The position numbers and the translations under genes are program-made. From positions 30,971,001 through 31,035,000 of the forward strand of contig OY540813.1 in the NCBI GenBank assembly GCA_961205875.1: a DNA stretch of 64,000 nucleotides, given 5' to 3'. Each line of letters begins with the position of its first letter. Within the stretch, counting starts at the first letter, position 1. A model generated the notes under the pieces. It saw only the letters and a list, made by a program, of their open reading frames with translations. It was not told the DNA's origin and ran no database searches. This document shows, one piece after another, positions 24,610 through 35,783 of this stretch. Origin of the DNA: Sialis fuliginosa. Its lineage: Eukaryota; Arthropoda; Insecta; Megaloptera; Sialidae.

Positions 24610-25196
24610 TACAAGACATTTCACTAATTATAAATGTTGTGCTTTAGAAATAAACACGACTGAAAACCTAGAAGCTTCTAATATAATTGAAACTTGGAAT
24701 ATGAATTATAAATTGACATATTTTATTAGAAGTGTACCGGAATTCACGATTTTATTCCGGTTCCGGCCGGATCTAGTAAATTCTGGCCGAATTTTCCGGA
24801 ATTTTTTAATTTCATTACTGCTTTCTACTAAGAAATTCATAACTAATATACATTATTTATGTTTAAAAAATCAAACATAAATATAATAATTATGATATAA
24901 CAACATTTTATTAGTAAAAATTTTAATGGAAATAATCATTTCATAACACAAATGCAATTTTTTAACATTTTCTGCAGCTAAAGTATGATTGTAATTATAA
25001 CATTAATTGACCTTAAATAAATAAAAATAAATTTATTTGGTTTCCTAGTTTTCTACGGAAACCTAATAATCTTATTGTATTATCGAGCACGTAATAGATA
25101 TCTGCAGACCAACTCAAAATAAAAACTAACAATAAGTATAGTCTTTATCAAGTAAACTCTTGGGTTACTGGACTTGATAAACACACACCAACACAT

Positions 25197-25198
<2 letters not shown>
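24610..25198. other. No gene; TCCGG cluster and family D tail fragment
   Basis: 24735-24807 has several interleaved TCCGG/CCGGA words (ACCGGAATTC, TTCCGGTTCCGGCCGGAT, TTCCGGAATT) in otherwise AT-rich DNA. 25040-25075 (TTTCCTAGTTTTCTACGGAA) resembles the last bases of family D. No gene. Confidence 0.45.

Positions 25199-25290
<92 letters not shown>
25199..25290. repeat. (AC)46 microsatellite
   Basis: Uninterrupted AC dinucleotides over about 92 bp, followed by imperfect AAACGCACACACAT. The poly-TH and poly-VC reading frames across it are artefacts. Confidence 0.97.
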
Positions 25291-25295
<5 letters not shown>

Positions 25296-25542
25296 CACAC
25301 ACATACTCTTACATAAAACAAAGCCCAAGTTTAACTCTTATATCCTGATTATACAAATTAAGTTCTAGCTTACTCAAAATTAATTACCTCAAGAAAATCC
25401 TGCCAACAACCTAAAGAAAGTTTACAACACAATAGAACCCTGTTATCACCATGTTCGAGAGGTTCAGTAAGGCAACGGTTATTGATAGTTCGAACCGTAA
25501 TTTAACTAAAAATAAAAATCTACATAAACAAAAACAATTATT

Positions 25543-25827
25543 TTTGCTTCCTCGCAATATCGAAGATACGAGAAGCTTTGTGATCGTTTTAGATTGACAC
25601 AAAAAAATGTTCTCCGATTTCAAAATTTTAAATTGATCTTTCCGTTTCACGTCAAAACAAACACTTCTCGTTCCGTGTCTGTCTGTCTGTCCGTGTATCC
25701 GTCCGTCCTTCTGTTACCTGAATCCTTGTCACACGCATAACTCATGAACCACTAGACCGATATTATTGAAACTTGGTCGGATGGTTGAGTCTGGACGGTC
25801 CCATTTCAAAATCATGAAAATCGTGTG
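25543..25827 (-). mobile_element. Family C, 5'-truncated copy
   Basis: Complement of the family C 3' end: TTTGCTTCCTCGCAATATCG, a GTCTGTCTGTC run at about 25676-25690, then GTCACACGCATAACTCATG and AATCGTGTG. It stops abruptly and is followed directly by a family D fragment. Confidence 0.7.
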
Positions 25828-25828
25828 T

Positions 25829-25995
25829 TTTTCACTTACCCCATTAAGTGGGGTATCTTTCGATAGGTCTCCTAAAATGTAACAAAAAATGTTATATGAC
25901 TTTTTGATTTTAACCCTTTAGTCACGATATATTTGCTTTTCAATGTGGTTATCAGAGCGCTCCCCCCTTCTACTTTCTAAAGATAGCTTTTTGCG
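25829..25995 (-). mobile_element. Family D fragment abutting family C
   Basis: TTCACTTACCCCATTAAGTG, GGTCTCCTAAAATGTAACAA and TAGTCACGATATATTTGC match family D in complement. The junction with family C is at 25827-25829, with no spacer. Confidence 0.6.
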
Positions 25996-26267
25996 ATGGG
26001 GGGCGATATGACTAGTCCCCGGGGCAAGTGGTGGCTGAGGGGCCTCTAAAATATGCGAAATAAAAAAAATTATTAATGTAATTTTAAATTGAATGACTTT
26101 TTTTTTACTCTTCATTTACCAAATTTTTCCTATTTACTTCTACTTATTTTGTTCATACTTGGGAAGTTATAAAAAATATCTTTGAAATTTCTCATGAAGT
26201 AAACTCATGGGGGGTGATTGATCATCTTAATCCCCCCCCCCCTATCTACGCCACTGTGTCTAAAAAC
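25996..26267. repeat. Possible decayed hAT-type MITE
   Basis: The right end CCCCCCTATCTACGCCACTG is a typical hAT MITE terminus. The G-rich left part (GATGGGGGGCGATATGAC, 25996 onwards) could be its partner. No 8-bp duplication confirmed. Confidence 0.4.
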
Positions 26268-26807
26268 ATTACTTAAAAATGTATTAATTATCATTGGACA
26301 TCACAAAACAAAATTTTCGAATCGATTTTCATTAAATATTTAAAACGTTAAAAAGAGTATTCTGAAGATATTTTAAGCTCCAGTTAAAATACAAATAAAT
26401 TTATTACAAAAAATTAAACACGCTGTTAATAATTTGTTATTAAAAGGAATATAGTTGAAATAAAAAATATATACATTATACAAAAGCTTTATGAAAGCGT
26501 TTTTAATTTGTAAAACATGACCCTCTTTGAAGTTTTCACAAATGAATTAACGACTGATTAAACTTATTTACAATTAATTATACTCTTTTTGTTAAAAAAA
26601 GGAATATTAAAAATGTATTGAATAAATAATATACCTTTGAACCTGATATATAATCAGATAATTAGTGGACCATGACATTTAAATAAATAAAATGTAAAAA
26701 TATATCATCTAAAAACAAGAATAAATTTTAAAAAGGAGTTATACTAAAGCAATATATGTACTTTTAAAAATAATTAACTTAATTATTTCAAAAAAAAAAT
26801 ATACATT
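26268..26807. other. No gene seen
   Basis: Very AT-rich sequence with no repeat pair or reading frame that I can support. Confidence 0.45.
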
Positions 26808-27619
26808 AGGGTCAGACATAGAGAATGGACAGTGCATTCTGTATTAACTCAATAGTGTAACATCTGTTCAAAAAGGAGAGAGAGATGCAGTGTAGTTTGG
26901 AATATATCTACCTCTTTTTCTAAGAATCTGATTGGTAGCTTACTATAGTTCAGGATAGTATTTCTGTCAGATATATTTTTGTATATCTATCTTGTGATTT
27001 TTGTGCAATAATTTTTTTATTAAAAAAGTAAATAATATAAACAATAAACTTACTATAATGGTTCATATTTCATCGAGGAAATAAAAAAAAATCTATTGAT
27101 CTGATATAAATTTGCAAAATTATGAACGGATATTCCGGGAAAATAACATTTTTGTTACCAAAAATATTAAATATATATTAATAAAAAATAGTTTTAAATC
27201 AATTCCCATGTGGTTGCTACAAAATGATGAGGTGGATTACTACACTTACAAACAACACATACAAAACAAACAAACACAATTTTAAATATTGTTTTTGATA
27301 TTAGGTTACATTACGAAGCTACGAAAAAGGAAGAACAAGATATTAAAATTGGGTCAAAAAATTCGAAACTTATATTACTTAGAAAACAATAATTGTTTTT
27401 TTTTTAATAAAATTTTTTTATAACGTTAATTATTTTTTGTTTTTTAACTTCTTTATATATTATATCTATGAATATTTTTAATGTTCGGGGCCAAGAATGA
27501 AATAGTTACACTCCTGTTTAAAAAAAGGACAAGTATATTCCAAACCTGTTTCCATCTCTTTCTTTTGACACGACTCTGCTCTCGAGTCAGATGCGTGGTC
27601 CATTCTCTATGTCTATGAT
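26808..27619. mobile_element. Family K element, ~0.8 kb
   Basis: Left AGACATAGAGAATGGACAGT and right GTCCATTCTCTATGTCTATG are inverted. Further landmarks are CGGGGCCAAGAATGAAATAG, ACACTCCTGTTTAAA and CATCTCTTTCTTTTGACAC. The last two recur in the copies at 42540-42800 and 13696-13945. The right boundary lies within a few bases of the next MITE. No coding sequence recognised. Confidence 0.6.
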
Positions 27620-27621
27620 TA

Positions 27622-28130
27622 GGGTGGTTCTTATATGGAGTTAGGATGAATTTTGACCGGGCCGCCCCGCAATTCAGCTCCAAATAATTCAAAAAAAAAT
27701 GTGGAAAAAGTTTCAGTCCTCTATCTTGAAAAATGGCCATTACCCCCATTTAAAATACGCGTGTTTTTTCGATTTTTCAAAGACCTGCGTACTAGAATGT
27801 CTTTAACTCTTTCTAAAAATCTAGAATACTCACGAAAGCATTCCTGGTACTCATATTCCATATCTAGATGGATAAATTAAATTTGTGATTCAACGTTGAC
27901 AGGTAAATGGGCCATTTGGTCATTTCATCAAGAGAAAATGTTTAACATTTTTGTTTGTATAACTTCTGGATAATTTTGCCATAACAACGTTTGACAATGA
28001 AAATATTGATCTTGAAATAAAAAAAATTAATTCTAAAATTAAAATTAACAAAAAAAAATTGGTCGCGCCAGTTAGAAATTGATATGGAATGATGTTTTTT
28101 GATTTTAGAATCAATTTTTAAGGACCACCC
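27622..28130. mobile_element. MITE with GGGTGGTYCTT ends and TA flanks
   Basis: Left GGGTGGTTCTTATATG and right TAAGGACCACCC are inverted. TA flanks both ends (27620-27621 and 28131-28132). About 509 bp. No transposase; a pair of open frames on opposite strands near 27650-27750 shows no family motif. Confidence 0.6.
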
Positions 28131-28132
28131 TA

Positions 28133-28517
28133 ATATACATGTATACTTAAATACATTTATTTAAAAGAAACTGTACTTATTAATCTATTAAAATAGTTAT
28201 AAATGCACTTAAATATATATATGTTTTTGTACTTGTGCATAACTCCGGGTAAAACAAGATGCGATAATTTCCGCTTCTAGCGGAATTAACGCTCTCAAGT
28301 AATACCGCAAATATTGAAACCACAATAACCCAATTTGGATGCCATCTATCATAGCAAAACAGATATTAGTTTCGACTAACATAATATTCATATCAAAGCG
28401 TTTTTCTATTAGCTACCATTTCTAGCCACAGTTACCGGATGCTAAAATGATTAACTTTTGTTAATTTTCTAATTTGGATACGTAAGTACTTTATTTTTGA
28501 AGTATTCGATTATACTA
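28133..28517. other. No gene seen
   Basis: A 60-codon open frame on the minus strand (28209-28391) has ordinary amino-acid content but no recognisable motif. I do not call it. Confidence 0.4.
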
Positions 28518-29294
28518 TAGGGTGTCCCGTAAACATACCGATAAACTTTCAGGAGTTGTAGAGGCATCAAAACAATCACTTTTTATCTATAAACTTATGT
28601 CCGCAAATGGGCCGTTTTATCAGTAGAATAAAAAGAAGAACCCCACATAAAAGCAATTAATTTTGGTTTTTGATTAAAATTTTTTGTAGAAATGATAGGT
28701 CAAGGTGTGCTGATCAAAATTTGAAATGGGTGCAATCTACGAAAATCCATTATTTTCGCTCCAGGGGACAACCAAAGAATTAACCAGACAATATAAAAAT
28801 ATTATTTTTAGAATCGTTTACAATATTTAATAATTTTATAAAAAGTGCCTAACTAAAAAAAAACTTAAAAATATCGCCAAAATTCTAAAAAAAATGTTTG
28901 TATTAATTGACTAATTCAAAGCACTTTTAATTCTTTGCAAAATTTTCTAAAAGTTGACAATTCAGGAGATAACAATAAAAGTAAATATGAACATGAAATG
29001 TTCTGATGCCCCACGTCGCAGAAATTATGGATTTTCGTAGGTTGTGCCCTTTACAACTTTTGATCAGCACACCTTGACCTATCATTTCCACAAAAAATTT
29101 TTATCAAAAACCAAAAATGTAAAATCTAAAATTTCAACAAAAAAAAATTCTACCAAAAGATAAAATTTCATTACTATTTTGCTTTCTTTTACTTACTGCT
29201 AAAGCGGCTCATTTGCAGGCATAAGTTTATAGCCAAAAAGTGATTGTTTTGATGTCCTCTACAACTCCTGATAGTTTTTTTTTGGGACACCCTG
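28518..29294. mobile_element. Foldback family G, copy 2
   Basis: Left end TAGGGTGTCCCGTAAACATA and right end TTTGGGACACCCTG are inverted, flanked by TA on both sides. Arms of about 280-300 bp pair (TCAGGAGTTGTAGAGGCATC against GATGTCCTCTACAACTCCTG). Same family as 23797-24609. The CAGGGTGTCC start is shared with family H at 31459. Confidence 0.8.
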
Positions 29295-29706
29295 TATTCG
29301 TTATTAAAACATCTGGCTTCTGAATAGATGCTTCAATAATCATGAACAAAAACTATTAACGATTACTGTAAATTATAAGGAAATGACTAAACATAGAACT
29401 CAATGTTAATCAATAAATTAACTAATAATTAATAATAAATAATCATAATATGTATATAATTACAATTTTTCATTATTATTAACTTTCAAATTCCATTAGA
29501 TAAGGGATTTGTATAATACCATTGGGTTTAATGTACGCTTACCCTTAAAACTATCCCATTTTCATTGAGAATAATTATTTACATCATCCTTCTGATCTCA
29601 TAACTAAAACCCTAATTTTAATACCGAACACTAAGTTCGTAAAATCCATTTCTCTCAAAATCAATTAAGAACGCATTAATTATTTTAGAGAAATGAAATT
29701 TATAAT
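29295..29706. other. No gene seen
   Basis: AT-rich; nothing recognised. Confidence 0.45.
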
Positions 29707-30169
29707 GTCCTAGCAATATCGAAGATACGAGAAGCTTTGTGATCGTTTTAGAATGAGACAACAAAAATATTCTCCGATTTCAAAATTTTAAATTTATCTT
29801 TCCGTTTCACGTCAAGACAAACACTTTTCGTTCCGTGTCTGTCTGTCTGTCCGTCCGTGTGTCTATCCATGTGTCCGTCCGTGTATCCGTCCGACCGTGT
29901 GTCCGTCTGTCCCCTGAATCCTTGTCACACGCATAACTCATGAAACACTGAGCCGATATTATTGAAACTTGGTCGGATGGTTGGGTCTGGCTTGAGGACG
30001 GTCCTATTTCAAAATCTTCAAAATCGTGTGTAAGGGGGAGAGTTAGGTTAGGTTAACCAATTCCAGGCAATTTATATAAACACTATCGGTTTTATTTAAA
30101 TTATTGAATAATTAACTACCTTTGGTGAATTTAGTACGAGGAAGCACTGTGCATTTACTTGGCAGATGT
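29707..30169 (-). mobile_element. Family C copy with internal deletion
   Basis: Complement of family C: starts near CTAGCAATATCGAAGATACG, has an expanded GTCTGTCTGTCCGTCCGTGT region (about 29840-29915), and ends GTACGAGGAAGCACTGTGCA followed by TTTACTTGGCAGATGT. The middle of the element is missing relative to 4711-5465. Confidence 0.7.
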
Positions 30170-31458
30170 TTTTTTGTTTGGTAGCAAAAATGTTGTTTAT
30201 TTTTAATGACAATTTTATATTGATTGATAAATGTATCATCACTTGATTAATTGATAAAATATTGGGTCTCGTAAATGTTGCCTGTCCTCATCACCCCAGG
30301 GCACCTTCTACTCCCAACGGTATTCCATGTCAGGTAAACTGCATGTATAAGTAAAATCATAAATTATTAAAAAAACATATTTTAATATCTATTCTATGTA
30401 TATATGAATATGTGAACATCGATAATTGCCGTACGTTTTTTTTTTAGTATTTATTATAAAAGGGGGAGAATGAAACTTATATCATTCGAAAGATACTGTA
30501 CCAAAAATGTGCACAAAAAAAACCATATGTGTATGTTGCCGTTATGGCAGGTAAAATAAAGTTTACATACACACACGATTTCCTCTCTCGCTGTTTACTT
30601 ATTTCCCCTCGCAACATTTAACAGCATAGCAATACTTCTAGCGCCACCAAGCGGCAAAAATAAATAGTTTTGAGTCTCTGTTAAACGTAGAGAATGTGTA
30701 TAGAAATTTCAAGTTGCGTTCAATTGCAGTATTTTTTTTTGTTGTTGTAAAAATATGTGTATGGTGCCGTTAAGGCAAGTAAAATATCGGTCGAATTTAG
30801 ACCATAGGCGATGCTAGTTTACGTTCAAATGTATAGTTTTGTTAGTGACGAAGAACTAAATACAATAAATCTTAGTTATATGACCAAATGGAAATAAATG
30901 TTAAATCATTTAAAAAGAAATTTAAAAAAATAATTTCTTATATGATGTTTTACCAAATATAAGTTCATAAAACAGTTTGTTCCGAAATAAGTCAATTTAG
31001 TATTATTACATAAATAATAAAACAGCTTTTTATAAACCTACTTCTTCAACTTTAATATCGTGTTTCCTTTACAAAAAAAAACCCACGCACACACAAGAAA
31101 AAATAATAAAAAACAATGAAATGTGACCGTATACAAACAACTTTCAATAATAAAAAAAGTAAACGCCATTTTTCATCGTTTATGAAAATGTTTGGGGAAT
31201 AACATTTTCTCTCTTCAAAAGTCATTCAAGAAAACAAAAGAAGTTTTTTATTAACTGTCTATTAAATAAAAAATACAGTTGTTTATTTACTTTTATTGAA
31301 AATTGTCGATGTTAATTTATATTACTGTTCTTTTTTGCAATGTAAAATTGAATGTCAAAAGTAGTTACTCATTAGGTAAATAATGGTATGAAATATTAAA
31401 AAGTATATATAACTTCAAGTTTTATACTAAAAAAGTTGAAACCAAATTAATATCTATA
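30170..31458. other. No gene; one 33-bp direct repeat
   Basis: ATATGTGTATGTTGCCGTTA at 30525 and ATATGTGTATGGTGCCGTTA at 30753 begin similar 33-bp words, each followed by (T/A)GGCA(G/A)GTAAAATA, 228 bp apart. The interval between (CTAGCGCCACCAAGCGGC, 30638-30655) is less AT-rich. No open frame, promoter or RNA gene can be supported. Confidence 0.45.
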
Positions 31459-32230
31459 CAGGGTGTCCAAGATAAGCGTGAAATGCATGGGGATTTCCTT
31501 ATCGGTAAAATATTAATAATTCTATGTGGTTTAGGCGGTATACCCAAAAATCTGGAAATTTGTAAATTCTTTAAATAGCTTTAACTTTTTTATCAAGTCG
31601 ATAGGTACTATTTGTTTGCGGTTTTTAAAGCCCTTTTTTGTATAGAATTGATTTGTGTATTTAGAATTTTTATATCACTTTTAGTTTTCGAGTTACAAGT
31701 CCTAACTTTAGTTTTTCTTATGGGTCACTAAGTTGGCTATAGCATATTTGAACGTGTTTTTTATTCTACTTTACAACGATATGTAACTTGTCATATTTAC
31801 TATCGAAAAAAAGTAAGAACATTTTTTTGTAATAGTTCATTGTTTTCAAATATTTGTTATTTTGATTATTTTAGTTTTTCATGACCTACTTAAATGTTTG
31901 TATTTAGTACTTCGGCTTATTTTTGAAAATAAATATGACAAGTGACATATCGCTGTAATGTAGAGTAAAAAAAAACACGTTCAAATAAGCGATAGCCAAC
32001 TTAGTGATCTATAAGAAAAACTAAAGTTAGGGCTTGTATCTCGGAAACTAAAAGAGATATAAAAATTCTAAATACACCAATCTACTTACACAAAAAGTAC
32101 TTCAAGAAATCGTAAACAAAAAGTACCTATCTACTTGGACAAAAAAGTTATAGCCATTTAAAGAATTTTCATATTTTTGGGTATACTACCTAAACCACAT
32201 AAAATTATTAATATTTTTTGATCTAGTAAT
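31459..32230. mobile_element. Foldback family H, right end truncated
   Basis: Starts CAGGGTGTCCAAGATAAGCG after TA (31457-31458). Arms pair from about 31509 (TATTAATAATTCTATGTGG) against about 32230 (CCACATAAAATTATTAATAT). They contain TAGTTTTTCTTATGGGTCAC and its complement. The right arm lacks the outer ~50 bp, so the terminal CCTG end is gone. A short TAATAATAA run follows. Confidence 0.7.
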
Positions 32231-33751
32231 AATAATAATAATCACTCCTTTATATATATTTTACCTTTCTTAATACCGTGTTTCTAACAACTCAAACTCC
32301 TACTGTTACAGTAATAGTTTTCTAATAATATTTTGATATAAAAAGTTAAATAGTGTAAACTTTTTGATACAACTTTTATTTTGTTTTAATACATTTTCTT
32401 CTCTCGAGATATTTTACAAAAAAAGACCTATTCTATGTTCGGTCTAACAATCCTTAAAAGTAGGTATAAGTGAGAAAATATTTTTGATGCATCGATGCAA
32501 ATAGATTATTTGCACATCAATTCAAGTATAAATTCGTCGTGTATAAATTTCTATCTTATTTGAAATCATTGATATGAAATGTCCATATATGGAAAGATTC
32601 AATTTATCACAAAAAAAAATATTTTTTTCTTCGCAATTTAAGTATTTCAATTTTGATATTTCAATTTTAAATTTCAGAGAAGGTAATCTTATTTCGTTGC
32701 AAAGTGCCCTTCTTATTGTGCTCAATGAGATTAGAAATCTAGGTGATCACAAATATCTGAGAAGGTTATTCTAAAAATACATTTTTCCATCATTTTTCTT
32801 ACCTTTTTAAAGGCTATATGTATTAAGAATTTTATTTTATACAGCTGGAAACGGTGCGAATTAGAAAAAAATTGTTTTATAAACAGTTGTAGAGAATATT
32901 ATTATTTATAATTTATGTCCCATTCATTGTTTTTTCTTTTATCACTTAGAAAGATTAAAAAAATATGTATAATTAGAAACACGTTCACTGTACACTCACA
33001 ATAAAACGTATAGGAAAGTCCCACGGCACCAATGGCAATCTTTTTTAAGATTTTGTTATGTTCAAAATTTAATCCTTATTCATCAAATTAATATACAGTG
33101 AATCTTCTTAAACAAACCTCTTTTTAGCGACTACTATTTGAAAAAAATATAAATGTTTTATTAATATATTTTTTACAACCCTACTGCCATAATAGCTTGT
33201 CAGGTTTGAAAAAAATTGACTGTATTACATGCATTTTCTATTTAAAATTTGCTCACATATTTTTAGCAGCAAACCCACTATTTCAAGCTCTTTCAACTAC
33301 ATATAATTGAAAAGTATCTGCCCTGTTAAAAATTAACTAAAACTTTGACATAGGTACAAAAGGTTACATCAAATTAATCTATTATATTTTTTTTAATTCC
33401 TATCTTTTCTCCAATACCGATTTTGAAGCACAAATCTCTATAATCAAATTGGCAAAAAAAGCACAGCATATTTTCATGTTTCCTGATAACATTCATACGA
33501 TTCTCTTTCTGAATATAGGACATGACGAATACCTAGGATAAAAGAACCATTAAACTACTATACATTTACTTGATGATATCCTTACATGTATCAAATGAAA
33601 CAATAGAATTCAATTGTCAAAAAAATATATACGAAAGTAGAAATAAAATAACGAAATCACCGTCACAAGCCAGTACTTATCTACACGAATCACTTTCCTG
33701 ACAAATACACGCGTGTTACAGATTGATGTAAAGCAATGTTCACCAAACTTT
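32231..33751. other. No gene; family E fragment on minus strand
   Basis: About 32890-33070 is homologous to 18020-18200: ACGTATAGGAAAGTCCCACG at 33007 is the family E head in complement. Overlapping 66-67-codon frames on both strands near 32522-32774 show no motif. Nothing else is recognised. Confidence 0.45.
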
Positions 33752-34832
33752 TAGTACGGGAGGCAGCGTTGCAAATCACACAATCATTTCAGGTCGATAA
33801 ATTCACATCAAAACTTGTTGTTTATGATTAGGCAATGAAGGATTCTAAAGTCAGCAGGTCCAGTAACGGTGGACCGGGTGGTGAGAAATTGTTGATTATG
33901 TAAAAAAAAAAAAATCCAAAAGTCATTTCAGGTCGTCTGAAAATTTGTACACCGATAGTTCTAATAATTATAATAATTATAAAAATAGTCAGCAGGATAG
34001 ATAATAGTGGATTATATGTCAGCAGCCTGATTAAAAAAAGTTAACTCACATTTTTTTTCACAAACCCCATTGAGTGGGATGTCATTTGATAGGTCTTCTA
34101 AAATGCAACAAAAAATGTTATATGACCTTTTGATTTTAACCCTTCAGTCACGATATATTTGCGTTCAAAGTCGTGATCAGAGCGTTCCCAGCCTAAATAG
34201 ACCTGATTAAAAAAAATTAATTTCATTTGATTTTAAGTCGGATGAAACTTATACAGGTCATTATTTATGTTAAAAAAATAAGAAAAAAAAAGTCAGCAGG
34301 TAATCCGACAGGGGAAAGATCGTCAGCAGGGGGATTGTAGGTGCAAACCATGCATTTGACTATAATATAGAACAACCAAATGTATTATTCAGCTGACAAC
34401 TTTACCCCCTTTAAATATTCTGCTGACCTTTTTTTTCATCAAATATACTATTTAAATAACCTCTTTAATTAATTTCAAGCGGCCTGATATCAATTTAATA
34501 ACAAAAATATTCATTTTTATGTGTTTTTATATAGCATATCTAGACTATCTTCTATCACTCGACTTGCTGACAACTTTACCCCTTTTTAATATTGTGCTGA
34601 TGCTCTTTTTTATCAAATATATTATGTAAATGATATTTATGAATAATTTTAAGCGACTAACAATTAATTTAGTCATAAAAGTTGTCGGTGCGATCTATTT
34701 CTAACGTACATGCGATTCTATGTTATAAGAAAATGAGAATTTAATATAACTGTTCGGATAGAAAATAAAATGTTTTAAATTACATTTATTTAATTTTCAA
34801 CAAAAAATGATATAATTTATGACAAAAAAGCT

Positions 34833-34910
34833 TTAATAATCACAACCATTCTCTTCAGATGTGTCTGATTCATATTCGGTGTCCTCGTTGCTGTCATCAG
34901 AAATTAGGGG
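34833..34910 (-). pseudogene. Relic acidic C-terminal coding tail
   Basis: On the minus strand, 25 sense codons end in a TAA stop at 34833-34835. The residues are acidic and serine/threonine-rich (ISDDSNEDTEYESDTSEENG, then CDY and stop). An AATAAA lies about 40-45 bases downstream on the same strand (34786-34793 region). Upstream (above 34910) the frame is cut by family D. Composition unlike the surrounding AT-rich DNA suggests the last codons of a real protein gene, perhaps the lost autonomous version of this element or a captured host exon. The protein cannot be identified. Confidence 0.45.
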
Positions 34911-35460
34911 GTCCAAAATTTTATTGACAGTGTTCGTTATAATTTTCAGTGAAAGTACTAATTAAAAGCTACATTCTGATTTTTTTCAGATTTATTTAAT
35001 TGATAGTTTAGAAATTAGGGGGGGGGAGGACGCTCTGATAACGACATTTAAATGCAAATATGCCGTGACTGAAGAGTTAAAATCAAAAGATCATTTAACA
35101 TTTTTTGTTTCATTTTAGGAGACCTATCTAATGACATCCCACTCAATGGGTTAAATGAAAGTTCACTTTTCAGTCTACAGGAGGGGGGTCCAAAATAATT
35201 TTGACAGTGTTCGTTATAATTTTCGGTGAAAGTACTAATTAAAAGCTACATTCTCGAATTTTTTCAGATTTTTTATATTGATAGTTCAGAAAATAGAGGG
35301 AGGGGACGCTCTGATCACGACTTTGAACGCAAATATATCGTGACTGAAGGGTTAAAATCAAAATGTCATATAACATTTTTTGTTGCATTTTAGAAGACCT
35401 ATCAAATGACATCCCACTCAATGGGGTTTGTGAAAAAAAATGTGAGTTAACTTTTTTTAA
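34911..35460 (+). repeat. Tandem duplication of family D segment (277-bp period)
   Basis: GTCCAAAATTTTATTGACAG at 34911 and GTCCAAAATAATTTTGACAG at 35188 start two copies. Each is followed by GTGTTCGTTATAATTTTC, AAAAGCTACATTCT and CATCCCACTCAATGGG. The second copy forms part of the right arm of the enclosing inverted repeat and pairs with 34066-34192. Confidence 0.7.
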
Positions 35461-35783
35461 TCAGGCTATTATTATCTATTATTATCTATCCTGCTGACTA
35501 TTTTTATAATTATTATAATTATTTGAACTATCGGTGTACAAATTTTCAGACGACCTGAAATGACTTTTGGATTTTTTTTTTTTACATAATCAACAATTTT
35601 TTACCACTCGGTCCACCGCTGGTGCGCCTGCTGACCCTTGATTCTATCATTATATATATTTAAACAATTGATTCTACTTATAATTGATCGACCTGAAATG
35701 ACCATGAAAAATGCAACGCTGCCTCCCGTACTATTAGTAAAATACCACATTTTGTACATATATGTAAGACATGTAGGATCAAC

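Larger units (their letters stand above)
33752..35733. mobile_element. 2-kb inverted-repeat element with TCAGCAGG motif array
   Basis: Left end TAGTACGGGAGGCAGCGTTG and right end CAACGCTGCCTCCCGTACTA are inverted. The arms (about 33752-34192 and 35285-35733) both contain TCATTTCAGGTCG or its complement twice. TCAGCAGG-type words occur forward near 33851, 33989, 34019, 34293 and 34323, and in complement near 34390, 34423, 34564, 34596, 35491 and 35626. The interior has a tandem pair (about 34391-34510 and 34566-34690, sharing TGACAACTTTACCCC), a family D tandem (34911-35460) and a coding relic (34833-34910). No intact transposase; superfamily unknown. Confidence 0.7.

Noticed and set aside
25080-25368. 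Open frames of 82 and 64 codons with poly-Cys/Val or poly-Thr/His
   Set aside because: They are direct translations of the (AC)n microsatellite and have no other content.
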